A stretch of DNA of 34,493 nt, taken from Desulfurivibrio sp. (GTDB lineage Bacteria > Desulfobacterota > Desulfobulbia > Desulfobulbales > SURF-16). Shown one piece after another: positions 14,843 to 23,036 of this stretch. The position numbers and the translations under genes were made by a program. Position 1 is the first letter of the stretch; the number at the start of each line of letters is the position of its first letter. The notes under the pieces were generated by a model. That model searched no databases. It saw only the letters and a list, made by a program, of their open reading frames with translations, and was not told the DNA's origin. The stretch is taken from NCBI GenBank assembly GCA_003605035.1, contig QZKJ01000003.1, forward strand, positions 1 to 34,493. The letters are read 5' to 3'.

Positions 14843-15091
14843 ATGCAGGCAACACTCTACAAGACTGATGCTCCCAAAAAATCCACGAACCTCAGCATTA
14901 ACAGCGAACTGCTGCGCCTGGCCAAGGAAAACCACATTAATCTTTCGCAAACCCTGGAGCAGCGCCTTGCCGAAATGCTTCGGGAGGAACAATCGCGAAA
15001 ATGGCTTGAAGAAAATCATGAGGCAATCGATGCGTACAACTCTCGTATTGGAACGGCCGGTGCTTTCAGTGACGGATTGAGGCGGTTCTGA
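14843..15091 (+). CDS. CcdA-type antitoxin without a visible toxin
   Basis: This 82-residue protein has a ribbon-helix-helix N-terminus ('APKKSTNLSINSELLRLAKENHINLSQTLEQRLAEMLR', about 9-48). Its C-terminus, 'WLEENHEAIDAYNSRIGTAGAFSDGLRRF', is the typical CcdA toxin-binding tail ending in FSDGLR-F. CcdA binds and neutralises the gyrase poison CcdB and represses its own operon. GGAGG is 4 bases upstream. CcdB normally begins within a few bases of the ccdA stop, but the 275 bp to the next gene contain no CcdB-like frame, so this is a solitary antitoxin. A perfect operator palindrome precedes it. Confidence 0.88.
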   Translation: MQATLYKTDAPKKSTNLSINSELLRLAKENHINLSQTLEQRLAEMLREEQSRKWLEENHEAIDAYNSRIGTAGAFSDGLRRF

Positions 15092-15366
15092 CAGAGAGAT
15101 ACGTCTGTTGCCCTGAAACCCGCTGCCCCTCCCCCGGAATTTTCAACAGCAAAGCCGGCAACCCATTCCTGTAAAAAAAGCCGGCAACTTCCGGAAACTT
15201 TCCTGTCTCCCCAGCTGTCCTAACTTTAAGAATCATTTTCAAGACGCGGTGCAAAGATGACCGGGGTGGTTGGTGCGCAGAGGGCAAACCGCCCCGGCTG
15301 CAAGCCCGCTGCCGGCTTTCTGTCTGCAGGCAGGGAGCGGCGGGAGAGGCTGAGGGGAGGGGAATC

Positions 15367-16797
15367 ATGAAAACAAAACGCAGGACGCGAGTACATGCGG
15401 CTGGGGCCTTTCCGCGGGCTCAGTCAGTACGCCGGGTCAGGAGTAATCCGCCGGCGTCGGATCAGCACGGGCCGGGGGGCAGCAGAAAACCGGAGTTGTC
15501 AAGCGGCAGCGAACTGCAGGCCCTGCGGGCGGAAAGCCAGCTTCTGGGCCGGAAACTGCAGGAGGCCCGGGCCAGGGCGGAGCGGGCGGAGATGGAGCTG
15601 GCCGAGACCCGCGATGAGATTGAGGCCAGGGTGCGGCAGAGAAGCGAGCAGCTTGCCAGGGCAAACGAACATCTCCGGCAGGAGATGCTGGAGCACCGGC
15701 AGGACGAGGAGCGCATCCAGCAGCAGAACGAGTTTCTCAACCATGTGCTTGAATCGCTCACCCACCCCTTTTATGTGCTGGACGCCAATGATTACACCAT
15801 CAAGATGGCCAATTCAGCCGCCGTCAAGGGTGAGCTGCGCCCCGGCATCACCTGCTACGCCCTCACCCATCACCGGGACAGCCCCTGTGACGGCAGGGAG
15901 CATGGCTGCCCGCTGCAGATCGTCAAGGAAACGAAAAAACCGGTGACCCTGGAGCATGTCCATTACGACCGGGAAGGCAATCCCCGCAACGTCGAGGTGC
16001 ACGGCTACCCCATCTTCGACCGGGACGGCAAGGTGATCCAGATGCTCGAGTATTCGCTGGATATCACCGAGCGTAAGCTGATGGAGCAGCAGCTGCGCGA
16101 CAATGCCGAGAAGATCAAGCTGTTTGCCTATGCCGTCTCCCATGATCTCAAAAGCCCGATGGTCGGCATGCTGGGCCTTATCCGTCTCCTGCACAGGCGC
16201 TATGGCGATCAGCTTGATGCCAAGGGGAAAAAATTCTGCGAGCAGATCCTCAAAGGCGCGGAACAGGTGGCGGCCCTGGTGGAGGAAATCAATGCCTATA
16301 TCAAGGCCAAGGAGACCGTTTTCCATTTCGAGCCGGTCGATCCCCTGGACATTCTGCACACGGTGCGGGACGAATTCGCCCCGCTGCTCAGTCTGCGCGG
16401 CATCTCCTGGAGCGAGCCGGATCCTCTGCCGGTCATGATCCTGGACCGGCTGGCCATGATCCGGGTTTTCCGCAACCTGACGGACAATGCGGTCAAGTAC
16501 GGAGGCGAAAATCTGCGCAGCATCGCCATCGGCTACCGGGATGAGGGCGAGCAGCATCTGCTTTCCTTTTTTGACGATGGCGCGGGCATCAGGCCGGAGG
16601 ACAGCGAAAAAATCTTCGAGGTGTTCGGCCGCCCGGAAAACGCCAGGGGCATCGAAGGGACCGGCCTGGGGCTGGCCATTGTCCGGGAAATCGTCGGCAA
16701 ACACCAGGGCCGGATCTGGGTTGAGTCAGCCCCCGCTGCCGGGGTGACCTTTTACCTTTCCCTGCCTAAACAGGCGGCTGCCAAGCCGTGCTGCTGA
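15367..16797 (+). CDS. PAS-domain sensor histidine kinase
   Basis: This 476-residue soluble kinase has no membrane segment. A basic, low-complexity N-terminus (1-45) leads into a long coiled coil (about 50-120). A PAS domain follows (about 121-233, ending 'DITERK') and contains three cysteines (C163, C174, C181) with nearby histidines, which may bind a metal or act as a redox sensor. The HisKA phosphoacceptor is H259 in 'AVSHDLKSP'. The ATPase domain has the N-box 'NLTDNAVKYGG' (370-380), the G1 box 'DDGAGI' and the G2 box 'GTGLGLAIV'. The ATG follows GAGGGGAGGGG. No response regulator is adjacent, so it is an orphan kinase. Confidence 0.93.
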   Translation: MKTKRRTRVHAAGAFPRAQSVRRVRSNPPASDQHGPGGSRKPELSSGSELQALRAESQLLGRKLQEARARAERAEMELAETRDEIEARVRQRSEQLARANEHLRQEMLEHRQDEERIQQQNEFLNHVLESLTHPFYVLDANDYTIKMANSAAVKGELRPGITCYALTHHRDSPCDGREHGCPLQIVKETKKPVTLEHVHYDREGNPRNVEVHGYPIFDRDGKVIQMLEYSLDITERKLMEQQLRDNAEKIKLFAYAVSHDLKSPMVGMLGLIRLLHRRYGDQLDAKGKKFCEQILKGAEQVAALVEEINAYIKAKETVFHFEPVDPLDILHTVRDEFAPLLSLRGISWSEPDPLPVMILDRLAMIRVFRNLTDNAVKYGGENLRSIAIGYRDEGEQHLLSFFDDGAGIRPEDSEKIFEVFGRPENARGIEGTGLGLAIVREIVGKHQGRIWVESAPAAGVTFYLSLPKQAAAKPCC

Positions 16798-16877
16798 AGA
16801 ACCAGGCAGAATTTTTTTCCTCCTCTGTACATACCTGACCTGCTAATGATAGAGTGTCGGAAAAGGAGGAAAAAAAT

Positions 16878-18101
16878 ATGATGAGCCACTCTCAAAGAAT
16901 CTGTTTCAGTCTGTTTCTTCTTGTTCTGGCGTTGGTCTTCGTCCCAGCGGCACAAGCCGAGCCGGTCAACATGCTTTCCCTGCAGGAAGGGACCCTGCCG
17001 GTGACGATTCCGCCCACCTATGGCGGCTGGAACGCCGAGAATCTGCTCGATGACAGCCCCCAGTCGGGCTGGGCCTGCGCATCCGGCAATATCGCCAACA
17101 ATGTCTTTGTCTTTGAACTGGTTGCGGCAGTAATCCTGGAGCGCTTTGAATTCGACAACACCGCGGTGGACGCCGAGGGCGCCGGCGCCAAGGAGGTGCT
17201 GGTGGAGGTGTCGGCCGCTTCGGCGAGCACCGGCTTTACGCCCGTGCTGCAGGCCGCGCTGGCGGACAAGACCGACCAGCAGAGTTTCCCCGCCGCCGCC
17301 AAAACGCCAGGGCGCTGGGTGCGGCTGACCATTATCAGCAACCAGGGCAGCCCCGAATGGACCGAGCTCTTTTCCTTCAGGGGATTCGGCGAAAGGCCTG
17401 CCGTGCCAACCCCGGCCGGCATCTCCGGCACTTACGAAACCAGCTACTCGCTCTTTCATGTCCGCCAGCAGGGCACCGCCCTGACCGGTTGCTATGAGTA
17501 CAATGAAGGCCTGTTGAACGGCGCCATCGAGGGCCGGGTCATGAAGATCACCTGGCAGGAAGCGGGTGAGGATAACCTGGGGCCGGCGGTGATGGTCTTC
17601 GCCCCTGACGGGAAATCATTCCGGGGCTTCTGGTGGCGGAAGGGACTGGATCAGGGCGAGCCGGGCGGCAACTGGGACGGCAAAAAAATTGACGGCAAGG
17701 TGGGGAGCTGTCCGCACTGGACCGGTTCCGTGGGCGGCGAGCTGAAAAAGCAGCTCAGCGCGGCAAAGCGGGCCAGGCTGTACGGCATCCTTTTTGATTT
17801 CAACTCCGCCGCCATCCGTCCCGAATCCAAACCCGTGCTGGACGAGGTGTTGGATCTCTTGCGCAGCGAAGCCGGCTGGCAGCTGACCATCGAGGGCCAT
17901 ACCGACGCCATCGGCGCAGACGACCGGAACCAGACCCTCTCCCGGCAGCGGGCCGAGGCGGTCAAGGTCTTTCTGGTGGCTGGCGGGGTGGATGCCGGCA
18001 GGCTTTCCACCGTGGGTTTCGGGGAGTCAAAACCCGTGGCCGACAACAGCACGGAACTGGGGCGGGCCCAGAACCGGCGGGTGGAGCTGGTCCGCCAGTA
18101 G
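16878..18101 (+). CDS. Secreted discoidin-like / OmpA C-terminal domain protein
   Basis: This 407-residue exported protein has a signal peptide ending ...AQA|EP near residue 28. Residues about 35-175 look like a discoidin/F5-8C-type carbohydrate-binding beta-sandwich ('AENLLDDSPQSGWAC', 'RWVRLTII'). A middle beta-rich domain (about 185-280, 'ISGTYETSYSLFHVRQQG', 'FRGFWWRKG') is lipocalin-like. The last 110 residues are an OmpA peptidoglycan-binding domain ('ILFDFNSAAIRPES', 'IEGHTDAIGADDRNQTLSRQRAEAV', 'GFGESKP'). It should anchor to the cell wall and bind something outside. AGGAGG precedes the ATG at 16878 by 8 bases. No beta-barrel domain is present. Confidence 0.9.
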   Translation: MMSHSQRICFSLFLLVLALVFVPAAQAEPVNMLSLQEGTLPVTIPPTYGGWNAENLLDDSPQSGWACASGNIANNVFVFELVAAVILERFEFDNTAVDAEGAGAKEVLVEVSAASASTGFTPVLQAALADKTDQQSFPAAAKTPGRWVRLTIISNQGSPEWTELFSFRGFGERPAVPTPAGISGTYETSYSLFHVRQQGTALTGCYEYNEGLLNGAIEGRVMKITWQEAGEDNLGPAVMVFAPDGKSFRGFWWRKGLDQGEPGGNWDGKKIDGKVGSCPHWTGSVGGELKKQLSAAKRARLYGILFDFNSAAIRPESKPVLDEVLDLLRSEAGWQLTIEGHTDAIGADDRNQTLSRQRAEAVKVFLVAGGVDAGRLSTVGFGESKPVADNSTELGRAQNRRVELVRQ

Positions 18102-18137
18102 CAGCTGCGCCCTTCCTCTCTCTTCCCCTACTATAAA

Positions 18138-18164
18138 AAAGGCAGGGCCGGCAACCCTGCCTTT
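18138..18164. terminator. Hairpin after the OmpA-domain gene
   Basis: AAAGGCAGGG (18138-18147) pairs perfectly with CCCTGCCTTT (18155-18164) around a 7-base loop. On the + strand only CTTT ends the stem, so termination depends on a short T-run. The A-tract before it would give a better terminator on the minus strand, where no gene is seen. Confidence 0.65.
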
Positions 18165-18525
18165 GTCCGAAAGCTGGACCTGTGAAAAGTTGTTGGCGGC
18201 ATTCCGCTCTTGATGTCAGGCGATAACCTTTGCTTTTCGTTTCCTGACTGATTAATGCCCTTCTTTGTCCGGCGGTCATGTTTCTCCCACGTGCAGAATA
18301 AGGGGCAGAGCCGCTTACCGTAAACAGAAGGGTAGGCCGTGCTCCCGCCTTAACTTGCCCGCGCCTGCTGCGCTTATCACGCTGTCCGCTGCTCTCCCGC
18401 CGGTTTCATGGTTATCCGGAAATGACCGGAGGTTTTCCCGGTTGGCAGCAAACGTGACAAGGAAACTTATATACTGCTTTTGCGTGTTATGTTGCTGTTT
18501 GTTCGCTGTTTTATTACATCTTAGA

Positions 18526-18554
18526 TTGACAGTGTCCGGCGCTTGCCATAAAAT
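18526..18554 (+). promoter_or_regulatory. Sigma-70-type promoter of the hybrid kinase
   Basis: TTGACA (18526-18531) is followed, at exactly 17 bp, by TAAAAT (18549-18554). This is a near-consensus promoter. Transcription would begin near 18561 and give a leader of about 90 bases before the leader-peptide ribosome binding site AAGGAG (18641-18646). Confidence 0.75.
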
Positions 18555-18652
18555 CAGGAATTGGGGATCGCCAGCTTGGTTAGCCTTGTTTCTCAGGCGT
18601 CGTTTGGTGAATTCTCATTTATTTCCGGCGTTGCGACCTGAAGGAGATGATG

Positions 18653-18688
18653 ATGTCAGTCTATTTTTATGTCAGGCAAAACATATGA
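18653..18688 (+). CDS. 11-residue leader peptide coupled to the hybrid kinase
   Basis: AAGGAG (18641-18646) lies 6 bases before this ATG and encodes MSVYFYVRQNI before a TGA. That TGA overlaps the kinase ATG as ATGA (18685-18688). Two more ATG codons in the same frame (18647, 18650) are too close to the site. The kinase start itself has only a weak AGG, so its translation probably depends on reinitiation after this peptide. The aromatic-rich peptide may be a simple coupling device or a regulatory leader. Confidence 0.6.
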   Translation: MSVYFYVRQNI

Positions 18689-21237
18689 CCGGCCGCTATC
18701 ACAACTTGTATCAGTACGCCATCTTCTCTGTGGGGATTCTTTTTCTCCTTCTCACCTCACCTCCAGGCGCTGGCGGGCAGGAAGATCATACCGGCCCGGG
18801 CGAAATAACCGCCGCGGTGCTCAGCGATTTTCCTCCGCTCTATATTCTTGATAATACGGGGAAACCGCAAGGTTTTGCCATTGATATCCTCAACCGGGTT
18901 GCCGCCAAAACCGGCCTGCGGGTCCATTATCTCATCGTGGAAAACTGGGCCGCGGCCATGGAGGCGGTGCGCAGCGGCAAGGCGGATCTGATCCCCGGCA
19001 TCGGCATCAGCGATGTACGTTCCTCAGAGTTTCTTTTTTCAGAGGAAATTGAGACGATCCCGATCTCCTGTTTTGTCCGTTCAAAGAATTACGAAATTGA
19101 CGGCATCGCGTCACTGCAGGGCAAACAGGTTGCGGTGCTGGAAAAGAGTGCGGCCGAGACCAGCCTCAGGGAGCGCAGTGATATCAGGCTGGTCCCTTTT
19201 CCCAACATTGACTCGGCCCTGATCCAGCTTCTCGCAGGTCATGTGGATGCCTTTGTCTTTCCCGAACCCGTTCTCTGGAAGAAGGCGCGGGATGCGGGGG
19301 TGGCGGACAAGATCAAGGTGGCGGGGCTGCCCCTCATGGAACTCAAGAGGGGTTTTCTGCTGCGCCAGGCGGATGCCGCCCTGCTGCACCAGATAAACCG
19401 GGGCATCCGGGCCTATATCAAGTCAGGTGACTACCTGGCCGACTACGCCAAATGGTATGGCAAGCCGGAACCTTACTGGCATCTGCGCAGGACCATCTAC
19501 GCCATGACAGCTCTGGTAATCATGGTGATCGCCGGCATGGCCGGCTGGCGTTATTATTCCGTGGTGCAGTTCAGTCGGCAACTGAACAGAAACATCGCCA
19601 TCCGCGTCGAGGCGGAAAAGGCCCTGCAGCAGGCTCATGACGAACTGGAGGAAAGGGTGGCGGCCCGCACCAGGGAATTAAAGGAAGAAAAGGAAAAGGC
19701 CCAGAAATATTTTGATATTGCCGGGGTCATGCTGGGCGCCCTCAATAAAATGGGGGAGATAATATTAATGAATCAGAAGGGTTGTCAGATACTGGCGGTA
19801 ACGGAAGAGGAGGCGCTCGGCAAAAACTGGTTCAACCATTACCTACCCGACGACATCGCCGGGGAAACAAAAGAGGTATTCAATAAATTGATGGCCGGGG
19901 AAACGGCAGCGGCTGAATATTATGAAAATCCTGTATTGACAGGGGACGGGAGCCAGCGGCTCGTTGCCTTCCACAATACACTGCTGACGGATGACATGGG
20001 GCGGATCAAGGGTGTGCTCTTTTCCGGGATGGACATCACGGAACGGAAAAAGGGGGAAGAAGAAAAGGCAAGGGTGGAAGCGCAGCTGCGCCAGGCCCTG
20101 AAGATGGAGGCCATCGGCACCCTGGCGGGCGGCATTGCCCATGACTTCAACAATATTCTCAGCGCGATCATCGGCTACAGCGAGATAGCCATTGAGGACC
20201 TGCCGTCTGATTCCCGGGTGGCCAAGAATCTGCGGAAGGTTCTCAAGGCAGGTTTCAGAGCCCGGGATCTGGTCAAGCAGATCCTTGCCTTCAGCCGCCA
20301 GGCAAACATTGATCCGATTCAGCTTCGTCCGGCAAGCATCATCAAGGAGGGAATCAAGCTGCTCCGGTCGTCCATCCCGGCCACCATTGAAATTCATGAG
20401 GATATCGACCCGGCCACCGGGGTAATCCTGGCAGACCCCACCCAGCTGCATCAGATCATCATGAACCTGAGCGCCAATGCCTTCCATGCCATGGAGGAAA
20501 AAGGCGGCAGACTGACAATATCCCTGCGGCAGGTGGAGCTCGGCAGGGAAAATCTGGTCGATGAGCCCGGGATCAGTCCCGGAACCTTTGCCCGCCTGAT
20601 CGTGCAGGACACCGGCACCGGCATAGATCCCGCCATCAGAAACAGCATCTTCGACCCCTATTTCACCACCAAGGAGCCGGGGAAAGGTACCGGCATGGGA
20701 TTGGCCATTGTCCACGGCATCATCAAAAACTCCGGGGGCTTCATCTCTGTTGACAGCGAACCGGGCCGAGGTGCGGCTTTCAGGATTTTCCTGCCCGTGG
20801 TGGAGGAGGAAATGCCCGGTGGACAGGAAATGCTCGACGGCATTCCAACCGGTAAGGAAAAGATTCTTTTTGTCGATGACGAGGTGCAGATCGCCGACAT
20901 GTCCAAGGTGCTGCTGGAAAGGCTTGGTTATACCGTCACGGTCAGGAAAAGCAGTCTGGAGGCCCTGGAGACCTTTCATAATCAACCGGACGAATTTGAT
21001 CTGGTCATCACCGACCAGACCATGCCCGGCATGACAGGCACCGAACTCGCCCGGCTGATGCTGGGGGTGCGTCCCGACCTGCCCATTGTTCTCTGCACCG
21101 GCTACAGTTCCACCATTACCGAAGCTGAGGCCAGACTGCTCGGCATCAGGGAATTCGCCTTCAAGCCCATGTCGATCAATCGTCTGGCCGGGCTTATCCG
21201 GCAGGTGCTGGAGCGGGAACCGGCAGGGCTTGCCTGA
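18685..21237 (+). CDS. Hybrid histidine kinase with periplasmic solute-binding sensor
   Basis: This 850-residue protein has several domains in order. A signal peptide or first membrane segment (about 8-27) precedes a bacterial extracellular solute-binding family 3 domain (about 35-260, 'LSDFPPLYILDNTGKPQGFAIDILNRVA'), which senses amino-acid-like ligands. A membrane segment (about 270-295) leads into a coiled coil. A PAS domain (about 340-455, ending 'DITERK') follows. HisKA carries the phosphoacceptor in 'GGIAHDFNN' near residue 482. HATPase_c has its N-box 'NLSANAFHAM' near 594 and 'GTGMGLAIV'. A receiver domain ends the protein (acidic pair 'VDDE' near 731, phosphoacceptor in 'ITDQTMPG' near 776, Lys in 'FKPMS' near 827). 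The phosphorelay target (Hpt protein) is not nearby. Confidence 0.94.
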   Translation: MTGRYHNLYQYAIFSVGILFLLLTSPPGAGGQEDHTGPGEITAAVLSDFPPLYILDNTGKPQGFAIDILNRVAAKTGLRVHYLIVENWAAAMEAVRSGKADLIPGIGISDVRSSEFLFSEEIETIPISCFVRSKNYEIDGIASLQGKQVAVLEKSAAETSLRERSDIRLVPFPNIDSALIQLLAGHVDAFVFPEPVLWKKARDAGVADKIKVAGLPLMELKRGFLLRQADAALLHQINRGIRAYIKSGDYLADYAKWYGKPEPYWHLRRTIYAMTALVIMVIAGMAGWRYYSVVQFSRQLNRNIAIRVEAEKALQQAHDELEERVAARTRELKEEKEKAQKYFDIAGVMLGALNKMGEIILMNQKGCQILAVTEEEALGKNWFNHYLPDDIAGETKEVFNKLMAGETAAAEYYENPVLTGDGSQRLVAFHNTLLTDDMGRIKGVLFSGMDITERKKGEEEKARVEAQLRQALKMEAIGTLAGGIAHDFNNILSAIIGYSEIAIEDLPSDSRVAKNLRKVLKAGFRARDLVKQILAFSRQANIDPIQLRPASIIKEGIKLLRSSIPATIEIHEDIDPATGVILADPTQLHQIIMNLSANAFHAMEEKGGRLTISLRQVELGRENLVDEPGISPGTFARLIVQDTGTGIDPAIRNSIFDPYFTTKEPGKGTGMGLAIVHGIIKNSGGFISVDSEPGRGAAFRIFLPVVEEEMPGGQEMLDGIPTGKEKILFVDDEVQIADMSKVLLERLGYTVTVRKSSLEALETFHNQPDEFDLVITDQTMPGMTGTELARLMLGVRPDLPIVLCTGYSSTITEAEARLLGIREFAFKPMSINRLAGLIRQVLEREPAGLA

Positions 21238-21317
21238 CCTGCTCTTATTCCAGGATTTTTTTTGTTGCATTTTCAGCGGAAAAACATTCTGCTGACAGGC
21301 AGGAGGACAATGCTGTC

Positions 21318-21539
21318 ATGTCGATCAAACTGCTTGCCGTGGATCTCTACCGCGCCCAGACCAAGGTGCACCAGCTTGAGGCCCAGCTGGCCGAGGCGCC
21401 TGTGGACCAGCAGGATGCCATCAGCGAGATGCTGCGCGAGGCAAGGGAAGAACTGCGACTGCTGCGCAATATGCTGGAAGGCGCCAAGTCGCCGTTACCC
21501 TTCCGTACCAGTCACAATCAGATGAAGCGCGAAATGTGA
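21318..21539 (+). CDS. Small coiled-coil protein, unknown function
   Basis: This 73-residue soluble protein is almost entirely a charged, Leu-heptad helix ('KVHQLEAQLAE', 'ISEMLREAREELRLLRNMLEGAK'), with a short Pro/Phe-containing tail. AGGAGG lies 11 bases before the ATG. Another ATG at 21310 in a different frame gives a much less protein-like product. It may dimerise or dock onto a partner. It follows the hybrid kinase by 80 bp and precedes the EI24 gene by 60 bp, so cotranscription is possible. Confidence 0.65.
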   Translation: MSIKLLAVDLYRAQTKVHQLEAQLAEAPVDQQDAISEMLREAREELRLLRNMLEGAKSPLPFRTSHNQMKREM

Positions 21540-21599
21540 TTTTTTCCCGCCGGGGTTTCCGGCCGGCTGGTTGTTCAACCGTATTCCCGACAGGCTGAT

Positions 21600-22265
21600 A
21601 TGTATCCTTTTGCGAAAACCATTGCATCAATTAAGAAAGGCGATCTGCTGGCGCTGATGTTTGTCTGCGCCGCCCTGGCCGGCTGTGTGGTGTTTCTGAC
21701 TGTGGCCGGCATCACCTGGCTCACCGCCGGGCTGGTCAACCTGCAGACCGGCTGGCTCGATACCCTGGTCAACTGGGTGGTGGGCATCGTTACCGGCATC
21801 GGCGGCTGGTTCATGCTGCCGGTGCTGATCGTGCTGGTGGCCGGCATCTTTCAGGAGACCATCATCTACCGGGTGGAGAAGGCCTCCTATCCCGAGGTGG
21901 TGCGGGGCGGCGAACCCCGCTTCTGGTCCGATGTGGGCCATGACATCCGCTTCACCCTGTGGGCCCTTTTCCTGAACCTGCTTATCCTGCCGCTCTATCT
22001 GCTGGGCATCGGCTTTATCGTCTCGGTGATAGTGAACAGCTATCTGCTGGGCCGGGAGTTTTTCATTGCCGCGGCCGGCTACCATCTCGGCAAGCCCCAG
22101 GCCGACAGTCTGGTGCGCAGCCACCGCCGGGCCGTGTACGGCGGCGGTCTGCTCATCACCCTGCTGAGCCTGGTGCCGGTGATCAATCTCTTCATGCCCA
22201 TCGTCGCCACGGTGTGGATGGTGCACGTTTATCATGACCTGGCCAGGGACGGCGCTCGCTCCTGA
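21600..22265 (+). CDS. EI24 / CysZ-like membrane protein
   Basis: This 221-residue integral membrane protein has about five to six hydrophobic segments (roughly 18-45, 60-85, 118-140, 141-160, 183-205). It shows the EI24 family pattern, including 'GRPEYHLG'-like text here as 'LLGREFFIAAAGYHLGKPQADSL' near residues 148-170. In E. coli the relative CysZ is a sulfate permease; most other members are uncharacterised. No cysteine-synthesis gene is adjacent. The ribosome binding site is weak. Confidence 0.82.
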   Translation: MYPFAKTIASIKKGDLLALMFVCAALAGCVVFLTVAGITWLTAGLVNLQTGWLDTLVNWVVGIVTGIGGWFMLPVLIVLVAGIFQETIIYRVEKASYPEVVRGGEPRFWSDVGHDIRFTLWALFLNLLILPLYLLGIGFIVSVIVNSYLLGREFFIAAAGYHLGKPQADSLVRSHRRAVYGGGLLITLLSLVPVINLFMPIVATVWMVHVYHDLARDGARS

Positions 22266-22304
22266 TCCACGTCCGGCAGGCCACGGCAAAGGCTGATTAT
22301 CCCC

Positions 22305-23036
22305 ATGCGTCTGGCAATTCTTTCCGATATCCATGGCAACTTCCAGGCCTTGCAGGCCGTTCTGGCCGATCTGGACGGCAGCGGCGTCGATGCCGTGCTG
22401 TCTTTGGGGGATAATATCGGCTACGGGCCGCAGCCCGAGGAGGTGGTGCAGACCCTCATGGCACGGCGGATTGACTCGGTGATCGGCAACCATGAGCTGG
22501 CCTTGAGCAGCGTGGGCTACCTGCTGCGCCTCAACCCGCACCCGAGGATCTCCCTGGAAATCTCCAGAGAGCTCATGAGCCGGGAGAGCCTGAACTACTG
22601 CCTGGCCCTGCCCGTGTCCCTTGTCCGGCATGGGGCCCGCTTTGTCCACGGCTGCCCGCCGGAGTCGACTACCACCTATCTGTGGAACCCATCCGAGGCC
22701 AGAATGGCCAGGATTTTCGCCACCTTTGCCGAACCGCTCTGTTTTTTCGGTCATACCCATGCCCTGGCGCATTTTGCCGCCTGCGGGCAGCACTATGAGG
22801 TGCGGCAGGCGGCGTTGCAAACCCGTAATCTCGCGCCTGACTGCCGCTATCTGATCAACCCGGGCAGCGTGGGGCAGCCGCGGGATGATTTCAACAACCT
22901 GGCCAAGTACGGCATCTGGGACCGGGAGGCCCATGCCTTTATCCAGCGGGCGGTGCCCTATGACGTGCAGCAGACCGTCAGCCTGCTCAAACAGAGAAAT
23001 TTCCCCCAGGCCAACGCCGACCGGCTGCTATGGTAA
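22305..23036 (+). CDS. Calcineurin-like metallophosphoesterase
   Basis: This 243-residue phosphoesterase has the two-metal centre of the YfcE/ApaH-type superfamily. Motifs visible are D8-x-H10 in 'LSDIHGN', G35-D36 in '[10 protein letters not shown]', 'GNHE' at 61-64, 'FVHGCP' and 'FFGHTH'. The late motif '[11 protein letters not shown]' is typical of cytosolic MJ0936/YfcE-like phosphodiesterases. The natural substrate is unknown. It overlaps the next gene by 7 bp (ATGGTAA), so phosphoesterase and Ser/Thr kinase are made together. A protein phosphatase role opposing that kinase is an attractive but unproven guess. Confidence 0.92.
   Translation: MRLAILSDIHGNFQALQAVLADLDGSGVDAVLSLGDNIGYGPQPEEVVQTLMARRIDSVIGNHELALSSVGYLLRLNPHPRISLEISRELMSRESLNYCLALPVSLVRHGARFVHGCPPESTTTYLWNPSEARMARIFATFAEPLCFFGHTHALAHFAACGQHYEVRQAALQTRNLAPDCRYLINPGSVGQPRDDFNNLAKYGIWDREAHAFIQRAVPYDVQQTVSLLKQRNFPQANADRLLW

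Larger units (their letters stand above)
18102..18640. other. Intergenic region upstream of the hybrid kinase
   Basis: This region holds a hairpin (18138-18164) and a good sigma-70 promoter (18526-18554). Although a frame is open through it in line with the kinase, the residues it would encode are Cys/Arg/Pro-rich and unlike protein, and no ribosome binding site precedes any start in that frame. I treat the region as untranslated leader and spacer. Confidence 0.6.

Noticed and set aside
15092..15366. Possible ccdB toxin downstream of the CcdA-like gene
   Set aside because: All + strand frames are closed early and none resembles the CcdB start or core.
18265..18684. 140-residue N-terminal extension of the hybrid kinase
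   Set aside because: No ribosome binding site, non-protein-like composition, and a sigma-70 promoter lies inside it; the signal peptide begins at the ATG at 18685.
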